In this document: positions 11,771 through 24,894 of the stretch, in pieces
Layout: every line of letters begins with the position of its first letter
Position numbering within the stretch: the first letter of the stretch is position 1
Assembly: GCA_021397835.1 (NCBI GenBank)
Contig: JAJFZO010000094.1
Coordinates: 7,292,001-7,356,000 of the forward strand
Direction: 5' to 3'
Length of the DNA: 64,000 nucleotides
DNA from: Moringa oleifera
Lineage: Eukaryota > Streptophyta > Magnoliopsida > Brassicales > Moringaceae
Program-made: the position numbers and the translations under genes
Notes under the pieces: model-generated
What the model saw: only the letters and a program-made list of their open reading frames with translations
Database searches by the model: none
Told to the model about the DNA's origin: nothing

Positions 11771-14700
11771 CTGCTCATATTGCTGCTTCTGCAAGCGCTC
11801 AGTTATATATTTCAAGTTATGGTTATTTGTCAAAGAATCTCCAAAGTTCTGTACAGAGCAGGTTGTTCCATATGGATCATGGATGATATAAAAACACTGA
11901 ATCATATAAATGATTTGGCTGGTTTTCTATTTTGTGTTTTTCATTTTTGGATGTTGTAGATCTCTCTGTGGCTTAATAAGTGAATTGAGTGAAAATCCTG
12001 TAGTTTATATCTGTATTAGATTAGGTTGCTGCGCGGGACTTACTCAGAGTCACCCTTTTTAGCCAGGAGAAAAACTATGACCACCACCACCATTGCAGGT
12101 GAGTTAGAATAACTGGATGTATAAATTAATCACAAGCTGGCATATAGACTTTCATAAATTTCCAATTGATTTTGCTGAATCCAGCATTGGTTGTTCGCTA
12201 TCACGTCTGATTGCTCTGTTCTTCAGAAACTGAAGCATTTCAGGAAGACTGGGAAAGTGAAACCAGTTGTTTACCCAGAAGGGTATACTTCTACTTTTCC
12301 AACCTGCAAAAGCATTTTCCTTATCTTGAAACTGGGGATGGTTATGGCTACCAGAGAATAGGATTAATATCCTCAGTTAATCTGAACAGTATTGATTTTT
12401 TTAAAATATTCATATCTAATAATTTGATATGTTCTTTTTTAATTTTTTCACATCAATAAAATAAAATACTTAGATTAGATCAACCGTTCAGATTTGCAGA
12501 ACATCTAAATCCAAGAATCGAAATCGATTTTAATAATGTGGTTGTATAGTATCTTAGTTGATTAAATCTTTGAGAATAAAGGCTGGGACAGTGTATGAAG
12601 TACCTCTGCTTTGTGAGAGCATCTGGGCTAGCTTTACTGGAAAAGGATGTAACCATACGCAATAAGTGAAACCTAGCAAGACAGGAATAGCCTGGTAAAG
12701 ATCTTAGGGGTAGATACCTCAATCACTGATGAAGGTAGAAGAAGAGATCTATTCATGTCTGGACTTGGATTGAATGCAGTAAAGCCCACTTAAAAAGGCC
12801 GCAACATATAGTCCAATTGAACAACAGATCAATTCCAAGCAAAAGGTATGAGGTTAAGGTTACAACGACCTGAGAAAGTTCTTCCCACTTTCTTTCTTCT
12901 TTACTCTTCTGCAAATTCTTGAACCTCTGGTGGAAGCACTCTGGTGGAAGCATCAAAGAGCTAAGGAGTCTGATGTTCACTTTTTCTGCTTTTGCAGGAC
13001 TCGAGGAAAGAGGAAAAATTCCGATCACCGCCATCAATTTCAAAACATCTACAATATCGAAGTTGTCAACATTGTGAAAGGTGAAGAATAATTGGTTCAA
13101 TTCTGCATTAAGTCCATGAACAAATAGTTTACAAGGATTACTGTGATCTAGTTGATGTAGATGAAACTATCATCTGAATGGGTGGTTCAACACTTCCAAG
13201 TCATACAATAACCCAAAAAGAAAGTTTTCAGCTTCTTCTACCTTGGGACTGTTCATATGCTTGGCTCGTTTTGATGGTGATGAATTCTGGCTGATCTAGT
13301 TCTGGGTATCAGCTGCTTTCTCGTCTCCATTTCTTGGAACTATCAAGTTCCCATGCCCAAGATTCACAAGTGCTAGCCAAGATTCCCTTAATTGCAAAAT
13401 GTGAGTCTTACAAATCCTTTATTTTTGCTGGATGGCATGCTCTCATGGGCGACAAATTTGGCCACCGAAATCATCTTTACTTATCGTATAGAAGAAATAT
13501 GCTGGAAAGATTCAGTTGACTGAGGAAATTAAGATTTGCTTTTATTAATTCAGTTATTTTTCTTTTTCTTTTCTGTCACAAGATCCCATCAATCTTCCAT
13601 TTTTCATGCTCCGAAAAGAGTGCATGGCCATATAAATTCAGGATCGAGAACGACAAGTTCTTCCTTCTGACTATTCATGGATATCTGTGAGATTTACAGT
13701 CAGAGTGAGCAGTATAGATTGAATAGACAGAACTCCTCAGATCATTTTGTGCAATAATGATTATTCATGCTTAAGTGCAAACTACTTTGCCATGATTCCA
13801 GTTCAAAACTGGGAGCCGAAGATGTTTGTTGCCAGAAACCGAAGCAGACAAGCTAGTTGCATGTACTGTGTACTGTGTTTGTCTGTAGAAAGGGAATCAT
13901 GATCAATAATAGGAAACCACATTCATGTGGTTAATATTGGTTTCCTTGAAGCTAGAAAGCAGCCCTAGTTAACCAGAAAATATCAAAGAACCTCAAATCC
14001 AGATAGTCTTGCTAATCCTAGCTCTTCAAAATATGAAAACCTGCTGGAAGACTCAATCCCAGGAAATTTATTGCTTAGGTACCTGTTTGTCCATTTAAAT
14101 TCCTGGATGTTTTAAGCAGGACTTAGCGCTTCTGCACTTCAACCCACACAAATTGTATCAATAAGGTGACTAAAATATTAACTTCATACATGTAAATATT
14201 ATATGTTGATCATGCAATCCATTGAGCTTCTACAAAGAACATCCACAAATTGAGATAATCTACTGCATGAACTCAATTCTAATTGCACCCATTCTTCTAA
14301 AATCATACAAAGGGAGTTCATAATCCTAAGCTAACCACTCAACAGAGTCTTTGCATGGTACTTTTATGGCGAATTTCCTCCTCCTTTTCTTAAAGCACAA
14401 CTTTAACTTTTGAAACTATGATTTAACTCTATATGAAGCTTTTGGATAAGGCTCATTCTTTTTCATTCTTGTGAGCAGGACTAGAAAACTTATCAAGTAT
14501 ACTGCCTCTGACAGGAGTTTCATTGGCATGATCAGCTGTTTTTGCTCGATGCAGTCACCCATGTATATTCTTTTCCTCTATAAGGTATTGCTTATACATT
14601 TGTACTATCCCAACCCATTTGATCAGCTGAATCCAAAGATCACATAGGGAAGTACCTAAATCACAAGCCATATAGTATGACAGGATCAAGAGCAAACATT

Positions 14701-15048
14701 GCAGAAAATCACATAATATAGAACTACATTTCATTGAAAAATAAAAGATGGGTACAATGGAAGTTGGCCTAACATCTTTGTTAGACGAAACAGTTAATAA
14801 TATAAATCTTGAGTGACTTCCACTTGCTACTAACATCTCTTCTACATTAATTTAACTACATATAGTATTCTCTTATTGACTTGGTTACACTCACACTCAC
14901 ATACACATACATACTACATAAATTTATAACTGTAAGTATCTAATGGAGATCATATATCTCCTTTTATTGGTATTTCTAGTTATGCAATATAAATATTTTG
15001 CAGTCTCTCTTTCCCATGAAGGTATGTGATTCCTGTAGGCTTCAGTGT
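11771..15048. other. Intergenic, no supported gene
   Basis: Low gene content over 3.3 kb. One exon-like stretch lies at about 12225-12283 (acceptor TTCTTCAG, then about 19 open codons and a possible donor), but I found no partner exons. A minus-strand open stretch at 12753-13100 looks faintly like retrotransposon gag sequence. I could not confirm either. Confidence 0.5.
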
Positions 15049-16895
15049 TCAGGCAGAGTCCAAGCACCAACAGTAGTAATCAGACCTTGAAATTGCCAGC
15101 ATTTGTTGCGGGGTCATCCTCTCCAGCTCATTTTGCTTCCATGATGCAAAATTGTTGCGGTTCTGTGGGTCAGAAGCAAGTGGGTAATCCTCAATCCTGT
15201 GAACTTGGGATCTCATTCTCATGTAAAGCCTCATTGTTGCAACACAATCTTCGTACGGGTCTTGTATGCCCACTTGAATGTCATACCTGCAAATAGATAA
15301 ATGTTGGATTCCTCTCTCGTCAATGTGCTCTTGAAATTATAACATAGTTTGGGAACAGGAGAATAATAGGTTAGAAAAGGGAGAGCACTACTCACCCAAG
15401 GTATGCTTGAGTTAAGTACTTGAGCGGGTTGCTGAGCTTGCTCGTCTTCATCAATGGCGGGTATTTTGCAGTGTCCCTGCATACGGCCAAGTTCATCCAA
15501 GAGACATTGGTATTAGTTATTTAATTTCTCATAGTGGCCTACATCAATAATATTGTGTACGTACCCTAAAAGGTTCAACTATTTAGAGCAAAAGTTGATC
15601 AATGTGCATTTGTTTAGACTTTTGCAAAGTTCATAACCTTTGTATTATACTTTAGGCATGCAAATTCTCTTGAAATTAAAAGATTTACCTGATCATACTT
15701 GCTGGATATTCAACTTGTAGACGGTCAAGATCATGATCCAGACCGTGACCCACCAGAATCCTTGCTTTTCCACCTTTAGGTCGAATCTTCCACATTGGTT
15801 CCCCATTGCAAAGAAAGTCCTGAATCTTTTTCTGCACCTGCCTCAGTGCCATTGCATCCCTTAGATACTCTGGTCGAATGCCTGTTGTCTCATACCTAAG
15901 TATCATTATGATAAGAAAACGTGAGTCTATCTTGACATTCTTTATTAATTAAACCATAAAATGCAGGCAAAAGAATGTCAATTACCTGTAGTTTGTGACC
16001 GGAATTTGTGGTTTCACATAAGTATGGAAGATGACAGAATTGTGCTCATCAGTAATGCAAACCCTCGCACAAATGTCCAGGGAGCCATCACTGCCACCAC
16101 CAATCATTTTACAAGCCAGTGCAACGACTTGGGAGCCTCTTACTGCACTGTTACCATCGGTCAAATTGTCACGCAGACCTAAGTTAGCCATGCGAGCAGC
16201 GAATACCTAGAAGATGCATTGAATAACAATTAAGAAATTATACTAATTACAAGATCAAATTGGGCATAATTAAGCATGAACAGATCAAAGAGCCTTAATC
16301 TTGACTTGTGTGTTGTTGTAAGTTGAAGATTGTTACAGCATTAAGGTTGGGGAACTGGCATCTTTCTTGGTGAACCAATCGAGCATTAGGGCTGTCCAGG
16401 ATAGTTAAGCAGAACTTGCATCCACGGCTGCTGAATATATTTTTGCATTCTTGCTTTGGCAGTGGTCCTGGAGATCGAAGTGATAAAATTCAATCTTTCA
16501 TCAAGAAACCAAAAAGAAAAAGAACTTCAAATGGAAACATGAATGAATATTTAGTCAAAAAAGTTTATAGTACCTATAAGATGTTCCCTCAGTGACTCAA
16601 AAGATCTACAGTGTTTCCTGCAGATTCCACACTGGGGTTCATGAACTGAGTGATATGAAATCCTCATGTGCTCCACTAGGTGTTCCATTCTGTTGAATTG
16701 CCTGAAACATGCTGCACACCTATTCCTGCAGGTTTTGACAGTAATTCAATTAACTATACTCATCCAAAACAGATGAAGCATATTACTTTCAGCTAAAGCT
16801 GCTTATAATCACCATATATTATGGATTAGATCTTGTGTATGCATGAGAGAGAGAGAGAGAGAGAGAGAATACCTTAGGGTCTCCGGCAGCTCCAT
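15049..16895 (-). CDS. C2H2 zinc-finger DEDDh exonuclease-like protein, catalytic motif altered
   Basis: Seven exons read on the minus strand: 16895-16873, 16725-16574, 16467-16337, 16206-15986, 15895-15689, 15476-15396 and 15286-15049. They give 350 residues. Exon 2 encodes two C2H2-type fingers (CAACFRQF..HLVEH and CGICRKHC..LREH). Residues about 128-300 form an ISG20/REX4-type RNase-H-fold exonuclease domain: GGGSDGSLDICARVC, YETTGIRPEYLRDA, LVGHGLDHDLDRL, RDTAKYPPL and DPYEDCVATMRLY. Active members need D-x-E in motif I and His plus Asp in motif III. Here motif I reads A133-C-K135 and the motif III His is Gln280, while Asp285 and the motif II Asp remain. The fold is kept, but nuclease activity is doubtful. 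A TATAAATA box lies 93 bases upstream. The first exon is only 23 bases and is supported by the ATG, the donor and the frame. Confidence 0.87.
16845..16869. repeat. (GA)n microsatellite in intron 1 of the exonuclease-like gene
   Basis: About 12 GA units. On the gene's strand this is a (CT)n tract beginning about three bases after the GTA of the first splice donor. Confidence 0.9.
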
Positions 16896-16987
16896 GTTGG
16901 CTGATTGAGAGTATAAGAACTTAAGAGTGTATTAACTGAGAATAAGATATAGGAGAGCCTGAGCACCAAAGGAGGCTGCAGGCAAGG

Positions 16988-16995
16988 TATTTATA
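16988..16995 (-). promoter_or_regulatory. TATA box of the exonuclease-like gene
   Basis: Reads TATAAATA on the minus strand, 93 bases upstream of the ATG at 16895. Confidence 0.55.
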
Positions 16996-19900
16996 GTGAA
17001 AACAGTAAGGAAAGCTTGGCTTCCAACTTGAGGTCAGTGATGATTCCCCGAGACTATTTCATGAGTTTTGGAGTCTTCCACAGCTACACATGCTAGAAGA
17101 GCCTGGTTCTATCCTCCTCACATTGGACATTCGTGATAATCCCAGATGCTTTGGGGGCCCATGCATTCCATCAACCAGAATATTTCTCTTGCTATCTATC
17201 TAGTGGCTCTGTCTCTGACTCCCCCTATTTCTCTCCCTCTCTCTCTCTCTCTCTCTGTACGGGGTCCTGTTCCCTGATCACAGTTTGTGTTCATAGTAGA
17301 AGAAGCTCTACATGCCAGCCATTTGATGATAATACAGGGTTCGTTTAATTAGTTCCACCAGAGAACCTTCAGCTGGCAGCTCATCAGGTTTTCTCTTTGT
17401 GTTTGCCCTAGTTGACTTGTTCATAATCGATCAACTATCTTGACCAAAACCTCATAAAATATAGGGTTGCCTTCATGACCCATCTATCAGGAAAAAGAGA
17501 ATTCCAACTCAATTTGACACCATTCTGGAGTCTCTCTTCCAAGCCTTCAATAAATACACAATGATCACAAATTAATGTGAGGTCAGCTAGGCATTAGGTA
17601 ATTGGATCCACCATTAGTGATACACAGATTGTATCTTACCTTTTGTACTTTGGTATAGCCAGTCAAAGATATGTAATCTTACTTTATCTTTTCTTTTTTA
17701 TCTAGGACATTGTTTTAGTGGTCTAGGGTGAATTGAACTTTTGACTATGCAACAGTGGAGTAACCTTGGTTCAGATTAAAGAGGAGAATACGTATATACC
17801 CATATGGCTGACATGACAAAATGGTGTGCTGATGCATTTGGGTAGCCATGCATGGAAGAGATAAAAAGTAGCAAATATCAATGTCTCATCATCAATATCC
17901 TTAATCCCCTTTCGGCAATGGCATAAATACACTTTTCAAGCTTATGGCTGATTTATTTCGCATCATGCACAAATATTTTGGATTGAGAACTTGTCAATGA
18001 TCAGCTATGGAAGGGAAGAAAAGGAATGAGAAAGATGAAGAGTGTTTAATGTTGATAATGTGGGTTTATATCTTTGCATGGTGTATACAGTTGAAGTTGC
18101 AGGGAATGTCAGGAAAGATTGTCTTTTGACTGTGAAGGGGGCCACTGAGTAGATTCCATATTCTGTGTTTATAATTCAAAGATATCTTCAAAGGAAAAGA
18201 AAAGGACTCTCACATATGGAAGAAAGAACATTTTCCTCTTTTATGCAGAACACACTAATTGACTCTGGTCCACTACCATGCATGGTTCCCATGCCCGTCT
18301 CTATACCGCAAGTCAAAACCCTCCCACCACCTTTGCTCTTCCCTTGTCTTTACACGGCAGAAATGACCCAATCTGTTTCTTCCCACTCTAACACGGGAAT
18401 TCTGTTTGATTTAAAAGAACATCTAGTATCATGGGTATGCTAATTAATCAAAATTATCAAACCACTGAGAAAAGTTTATCATTAATTTATTCCTCATGAT
18501 CACTTAAAGTACTCTTTTTGTAAATCCATTCTGAGTTTTCATTTTTGCTTGTTTTCGCATCTCTTCCATCCAAGTTTATGTGCAAAAGCCTTTTTAATAT
18601 TTTATTCATAATGTAAATTTGCAAAGGACATCATGTGTAGAATTCTTTTCTTTGCATGCAAGAGAACTCATGAGAGTACACTAATTACTAGAAAGCAAGA
18701 AAAAAAAAGAGAGAGATTCTGATTCCATCAAAGACAACACAGTGGTCAAACAACAGCCATTACTTTTGCAGATTTAAAAGGTGGAGCCGCTTAGCTCGGA
18801 GCTAGGCACCGGAGATTTCTGTATATTCCTACAGCGAGTGACTCCAAATCCAACCTTGTTTCAACAAGGAATTAGAATTATGTGGGTGTCATTCATCTAT
18901 CTATGTATATATATATATATGATCACTGAAGCCATTTACGGTTCTTCACAGCTACATGGAATTATGAATAAACCCTGGTCCATGTGCCTTGCAGTGTACT
19001 GGCTTTCTCATCAACATAATCAACAATATTTATTGACTTCCTTCTCCCTTTATTAGCATTTCAGTGAATATTAATTTAAGCCACCAACTTTGCATCCATA
19101 GAACCAATAAGGTTTTACTAGCTACTACTAAAAAGCAACCTGTAAACAAAGGAAACTTCACCCCAAAAAACTTTATTTTGATTATAGAAGAAAATGAAGT
19201 AAGCAAGTTATTATCAGATCGAGTCATAAAATTAATTACCTCAGGTAATGCAAAGATCTTGATTGATCACAAAGGGAGAACCAGAATCTATTAATTGCAT
19301 GAGGGGGTTTTAATTTGCTTAAATGTGTGAGTTGTATGCCTTTTGGAGAAGATGCATGGGTGATGGCAGAAAGCATTTTCTCTTTTGGAGTCAGATCTTT
19401 TAGATGAATCAATGAGAATAAAAGAAAGAAAGTAATGCTTCTTTTATCATGTCCATGTGTATCTCTGGTAGGGACAAGTACCACTGAAGAAGAAGGCCAA
19501 ATTAAAGTTGACTCCTTTTGAAGCTAATTTGGTCAATGGGAAACAAGTCGTTTTATGGTCAATGGGATATCATGAGGCCATGATGTGAATGGTCCATCTT
19601 TCACTATATGTGTTGAAGAAAAACAAAATGAAGTCAAAACTGCAAAGGAAAGTAAAGAGAACCTTCAGAAAAGAGAGAAATTCCAGACCATAAACGCATT
19701 GATGAGCTTTTCCTTTTGTCTTCTTTTCTTTATGCATATGTTTCCTTTTGCTTGACATACACACATGCGCCCGATGGGTTAGCCAATGAAGATCAGACCC
19801 CTTGCCCCTTTCCCTCTCTCATCCACCACCTTTCTTTTGCTAGCTAGCTTTGTTTTCTGGGTATCTCACTGCTTCATTCATTCCATCTCTTCTGGGTGCA

Positions 19901-20098
19901 TGATATGTATACATACATATATATTAGGGTTCTCTTTCTTTCTCTCTTTCTTACTTTCTTAATTTCTAATTTCTTTGATTTTTCCTTTCTTTAATTTTCT
20001 GGGACATGACGTAGGTGCGTTAAAACATCCACGCATACTTCTTTGAGCTCAAGCTCTGATGATCATATCTTTATATTTACATAGAAGATTTTTTAGTT

Positions 20099-20142
<44 letters not shown>
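20099..20142. repeat. Compound (TA)n(GA)n microsatellite
   Basis: About ten TA units run directly into about twelve GA units. Confidence 0.9.
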
Positions 20143-21190
20143 ATTTTGTCCCAACAAATTACATATGATGTAGACAAGTGATTGCTGGATGGGTATTAAT
20201 TAATTAATTATCTACTACAAGATAATTAATTAAACATAAAAAAACATGTTGCATGGATTAGGTGATATGTTATGCATCAATCCTTCATATGTCATGGTTG
20301 TTAATACTTCATATAATATGATTGTCCACTTTTAATATTTTTCCCAATTTTCTCCCCTTTGAACTCTACTTGACGCCATCATTTAAGTGTTGTTCAATAG
20401 TCTATTCTTTTCCCACTGCTTGTCATGGAATTGGTAGGGCATCACCGCTCAACCAAACCATGTTATCCGGATTAGAATCCAAATTGCCTAAATTAATTAA
20501 CAACCATATATTTATTTATTCATTAATTAATTAAAACCGACAAATAAAAAACTTTATTATATATAAGCACCACAAAGATTGAATTAAACTAATTAAACCT
20601 GTGGACCGAACCCATGACCAACCTAATCAGTTTTGAACATTAAGGTCCTAGCCGGTACAGCAGCAGAATATACTATTATTATGATAATATTAATGTAAAG
20701 CTTATATAATTACAAACACATCAGTCATTTGATTTTGTCTGCCGCTTGCCTTGTGTTGGTGACCCTACCCAGATTCTGCATACTCAAAATACAGGTCAAA
20801 TTGAAAAAGAAGAACAGATATACAGAGAAAAATATAAGTATGTTAAATCATAATCATAATGCGTAAAATTTTTTAATTTATTATGTTATTATATGTACGT
20901 ATCAAAATTTTGTCAAAAAATTAATATAGTTCAAATGGGTCAAAATTTTTGATTTGATCAAATTATCATTTTCTTTACTATTAATTTTTTTGTTTTTAAA
21001 TGTAACATCGTGCAGAAATTATATAGTTAAATATTGATATAACCAAGGAAGGGGAAATTGGATAATAAGGATATGCTTATATGAATTTTTATTTTTCTAC
21101 TAGTGTAGTGTTTGGGCCAGTAAATTGGGCTAACTGGGGGACCACGATTGGCCCAAACAGCCCAGTTATAGCTGGAATGCGCTGTGTGGT

Positions 21191-21275
21191 CCACGTGGAA
21201 CCTTAAAAAGGCAACTAAATCATCAGACCAAAAGCCCGTTAAAAAGCTGTAATAACTATTTCTTCTGCCACGTGG
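21191..21275. promoter_or_regulatory. Two palindromic G-boxes upstream of the KLCR gene
   Basis: Perfect CCACGTGG palindromes occur at 21191-21198 and 21268-21275, 77 bases apart. G-boxes bind bZIP and bHLH factors, including light- and ABA-response regulators. They lie about 550 bases upstream of the likely leader exon end (21825), so they are plausible promoter elements. Function is inference. Confidence 0.5.
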
Positions 21276-21825
21276 TGAAAGCCCGACAAAGCTTCACAGT
21301 TCCCGACCCGACGGCGCTGTCATCTGATTCCTCCCGTAGACTTCTCGAGTTGAAAAGCCGTTAATGGCGCCATATTTTTTAACGTCCGCTTCAGAGAGAA
21401 TTACCGAAAAACCAACAGGCAATCGGAATTAAATTTTGTTTTAAAAAGCAATTTTTGAATAAAAAATTAATAAGAAAATTGGCTGTTGATGAGAGGGAGG
21501 GTGGGAGAGAAGTCGCCTTCCTCATTGCTTCAACATTCCCTCTCCTCTGCAACCCCACAGCTATGCACATATTATCTGTATATCTTCAATTATTTTGATT
21601 TCTTCATTTCCCATTTTGCCCCTATTCCTTCCTTCAAATTCCACCACCCACTGTTGTCTTTTCCCTTCTCGTCTTCCACTTCTAGTATACCCTTCGAAGT
21701 TTCATGTACACAAAGCAAAGCAGAGATAAATACAGGGCACCCACCATCCAGTTCTCCACATGTGTACATAAACACCTAGAGAGCGCAGAAAGCTTGGGCT
21801 TTCCTTTCTTGAAAAGAGAAATAAG

Positions 21826-22439
21826 GTACAAGTCCTTTATCGTTTTTTATCGCTTGTTCATTTCGAAGTTGCCGGGTTTCTTTCTTGTTTGTGTTTGGCT
21901 TTTCTGAGGTTCTTATAGCGTCTTTACTTGCCTTCATTTTGGAGTTTTTTGGAATCTTTATCAGTGGATGCTGTCTTCTAGTGAGAATGCAAATCAAGAA
22001 ACTTACCTTGCTTTTGGTTTTTTCTTTTTCTCTGTGGTTTTGTATGCGAAATGACGTGCTGGGGAGGGAACTACTTGTGCTATGTAAAGCATTGATAGAT
22101 TTGAACTGAATTGTTAATTTCTGTAAAAATTTTTGTTATAATGCAAGAACGGAAAGCAGTTATATTTGTATTAAATGCTGAACTAGAATGAAGATGCGCA
22201 ATTGATATGGCTATTTTAATTAAATTCTGATCATGACATTCAATCTCATTCTGAATTCTGACATCTGGGTGCAGTTTATCCTTTTATGCATTCTACAAGT
22301 TTGCTGTAATGCTTGTGAGATGTGTCTGTTGATGAATTAATATGGGCTAGTATGGGTTTGTACGCACTGCAGATTGTTCTCCTCCGTGAATTTTGATGCT
22401 TTTTCCTTTTATGTTGACTCCTTGTTCTTCATTGCATAG
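21826..22439 (+). other. Intron in the 5' UTR of the KLCR gene
   Basis: Donor AAG/GTACAAG at 21826 and acceptor TTGCATAG ending at 22439 frame a T-rich intron about 50 bases before the ATG at 22488. Leader introns often raise expression in plants. The exact leader start is not determined. Confidence 0.5.
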
Positions 22440-22487
22440 AGAGTATACTCCGCTGATCAAGGTCGTTGGTGATTTCTTCTTGGTGCA

Positions 22488-24894
22488 ATGCCTGGATTAA
22501 CTATGGATGCACTAAATGGAGACAGTGGAGCAGAGGAGCATAATGGAAGCTACGCGCAATATAAGGATAGTTTTGCTGTTCAAAGGTCTCCCAAAAGTCC
22601 ATTGAGTCCAAAGAGTCCTCGGAGTGACTCCATTGATCTAGCTATTGATGATGTGGTTGAAACCTCTATTGAGCAGCTGTATCACAATGTCTGTGAGATG
22701 CAGAGCTCTGATCAATCCCCATCGGTTACCAGTTATGAGTCATACGGGGAGGAATCAAGAATTGATTCAGAGTTACGCCACCTTGTTGGTGATATTGGAG
22801 AACTAGAAATAACAAAAGAGGTTGTGGCGGAGAATAAGGAAGAAGGTAGTGCTGGTGAGTTGACTACTGAGAAAGAAAATGAATCTAGCAATAAAAAGTC
22901 TGAAAAGAAGGTGAAAAACCAATCCGCAGGTGTTAAGTGTCCTTCCTTTTTGAAGTTGGAATCTGCAGCATCTGCCAAATCCAGTCCTAAGAGCAAATCC
23001 TCTCACGAGAAAACTCCTGTTGATAAGCGGCATGAGAAGAATACAAGAAAGCAAAATGGAGGTTTGACCATGAAGAAGCAGAGAAGTTTTGCTTCATTTG
23101 GGCCAAAGTTTCAAAGTGAGCTTGAACGCCATCTTGAGGCAGGTCTAAATAATCTTGATCTTGGAAGGTTTTTACTCAAACAGACTAAAAATATGATCTC
23201 TTCTGGTGAAAATCCCCGGAAAGCTCTTGAACTGGCTCTTCGAGCAATGAAATCGTTTGAGAAATGCGCAGATGGTAAACCCAGTCTAGAGCTAGTCATG
23301 TCTTTACATGTTTTGGCAGCCATATACTGTAGCTTGGGCCAACACAAGGAGGCAATTCCTGTTCTTGAGCGCTCAATTGAGATCCCAGTGATTGAGGAAG
23401 GCCAAGATCATGCACTTGCTAAATTTGCTGGCTGCATGCAGTTGGGCGATACCTATGCAATTCTGGGTCAGATTGAGAATGCTATTCTGTGTTACACCGC
23501 AGGTTTGGAGATCCAAAGGCAAGTGCTGGGAGAAACTGACCCTCGAGTTGCTGAGACATGCCGATACGTAGCTGAAGTACATGCTCAAGCATTGCAGTTT
23601 GACGAGGCTGAGAAGCTTTGTCTACTGGCACTTGATAGCCACAGGGAGAATGGTTCTCCTGCTTCTGTTGAAGAAGCAGCTGATAGGAGACTCATGGGAC
23701 TCATCTGTGACTCCAAAGGAGATTATGAAGCTGCTCTTGAGCACTATGTTTTAGCAAGCATGGCCATGGCCTCCCACGGCCACGAAGTGGATGTTGCTTC
23801 AATTGACTGTAATATTGGGGATGTATATTTATCCTTGGCTCGCTTTGATGAAGCAATTTTCGCCTACCAGAAAGCCCTCACAGTTTTTAAGTCAGCTAAA
23901 GGAGAGAATCATCCGGCAGCTGCTTCAGTTTATGTCCGTCTGGCTGATTTGTACAACAAGATTGGAAAACTAAGGGACTCCAAGTCTTACTGTGAAAATG
24001 CACTCAGAATTTATCAGAAGCCCAATCCTGGGATCCCAGCAGAGGAGATAGCCAGTGGCCTCATTGACATTTCTGCCATTTATCAATCCATGAATGAATT
24101 AAATCAGGCACTGAAGTTACTCAGAAGGGCTTTAAGGATATATGGTGATGCCCCAGGTCAACAAAACACAATTGCAGGCATCGAAGCACAGATGGGAGTG
24201 ATGTATTATATGATGGGAAACTACAATGAATCCTACAACACCTTCCACAGTGCCATTTCCAAGTTTCGGGCTACCGGAGAGAAGAAATCTGCTTTGTTTG
24301 GGATTGCTTTGAATCAAATGGGTCTTGCCTGTGTTCATCGCTATGCAATAAATGAGGCAGCTGATCTGTTTGAGGAAGCAAGGAGTATCTTGGAGAAGGA
24401 ATATGGCCCTTATCATCCTGACACATTAGGGGTCTATAGCAATCTCGCTGGCACCTATGATGCAATGGGCAGGTATTATACTCATACTCCATAGAAGTCA
24501 ATCAAGTTATGTATGCTTGTTTCCTTTCTGATTTTCCACCTTGGTTTTGTGATTCTTTCTTAACCAAGACAGCCTGTGACAGTATTCTTGATGACTTTGT
24601 ATTTCCATTAAGTTTTGAATTTGTCTTTAGCTTCAATTCTGCACAGCATCTTTCTTACTTTCTTATCAATAATTTCACAGGCTGGATGATGCAATTGAAA
24701 TCTTGGAATATGTTGTTGGCATGAGAGAGGAGAAGCTTGGAACCGCAAATCCTGATGTAGAGGATGAAAAGCGAAGACTGGCTGAGTTGTTGAAAGAAGC
24801 AGGCAGGGTTAGGAACAGAAAATCAAGATCTCTTGTAACCCTCTTGGATCCCAACACTCATGTTATAAAAGATGGTGCAATTAGGGTATCTTAA
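22488..24894 (+). CDS. KLCR: Kinesin light chain-related / CMU TPR protein
   Basis: Tetratricopeptide-repeat protein of the KLCR (cellulose synthase-microtubule uncoupling) family. Family members bind cortical microtubules, hold them in place against cellulose synthase movement and interact with IQD proteins. Two exons, 22488-24472 and 24681-24894, give 732 residues. The first 60 residues are Ser/Pro-rich (SPKSPLSPKSPRSDS). An acidic and then Lys-rich segment follows to about 195. TPR repeats run from about 215 to 700, for example ALELALRAMKSFEKC, AIPVLERSIEI and AIFAYQKALTVFKSA, and LLRRALRIYG and ADLFEEARSILEKEYG. The C-terminus is basic (RNRKSRSLVTLLD). The single late intron falls inside the last TPR, at MGR/LDDA. 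Length and layout match the family. In Arabidopsis, KLCR2 is close to DEG1, as here. Confidence 0.95.

Larger units (their letters stand above)
17000..21480. other. Gene-poor intergenic region with microsatellites
   Basis: I found no coding gene, tRNA or microRNA hairpin I could support in this 4.5 kb. It contains (CT)n at about 17231-17256, (TA)n near 18906-18920, and a compound (TA)n(GA)n at about 20099-20142. The open stretches are short and not protein-like. The right end carries the promoter of the KLCR gene. Confidence 0.55.

Noticed and set aside
12225..12283. Exon-like stretch with good acceptor, starting KLKHFRKTGKVKPVV
   Set aside because: No partner exon, start or known family could be found nearby.
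17000..21480. Search for microRNA precursors and tRNA genes
   Set aside because: No known mature microRNA sequence with a matching arm, and no tRNA-like fold, was recognised.
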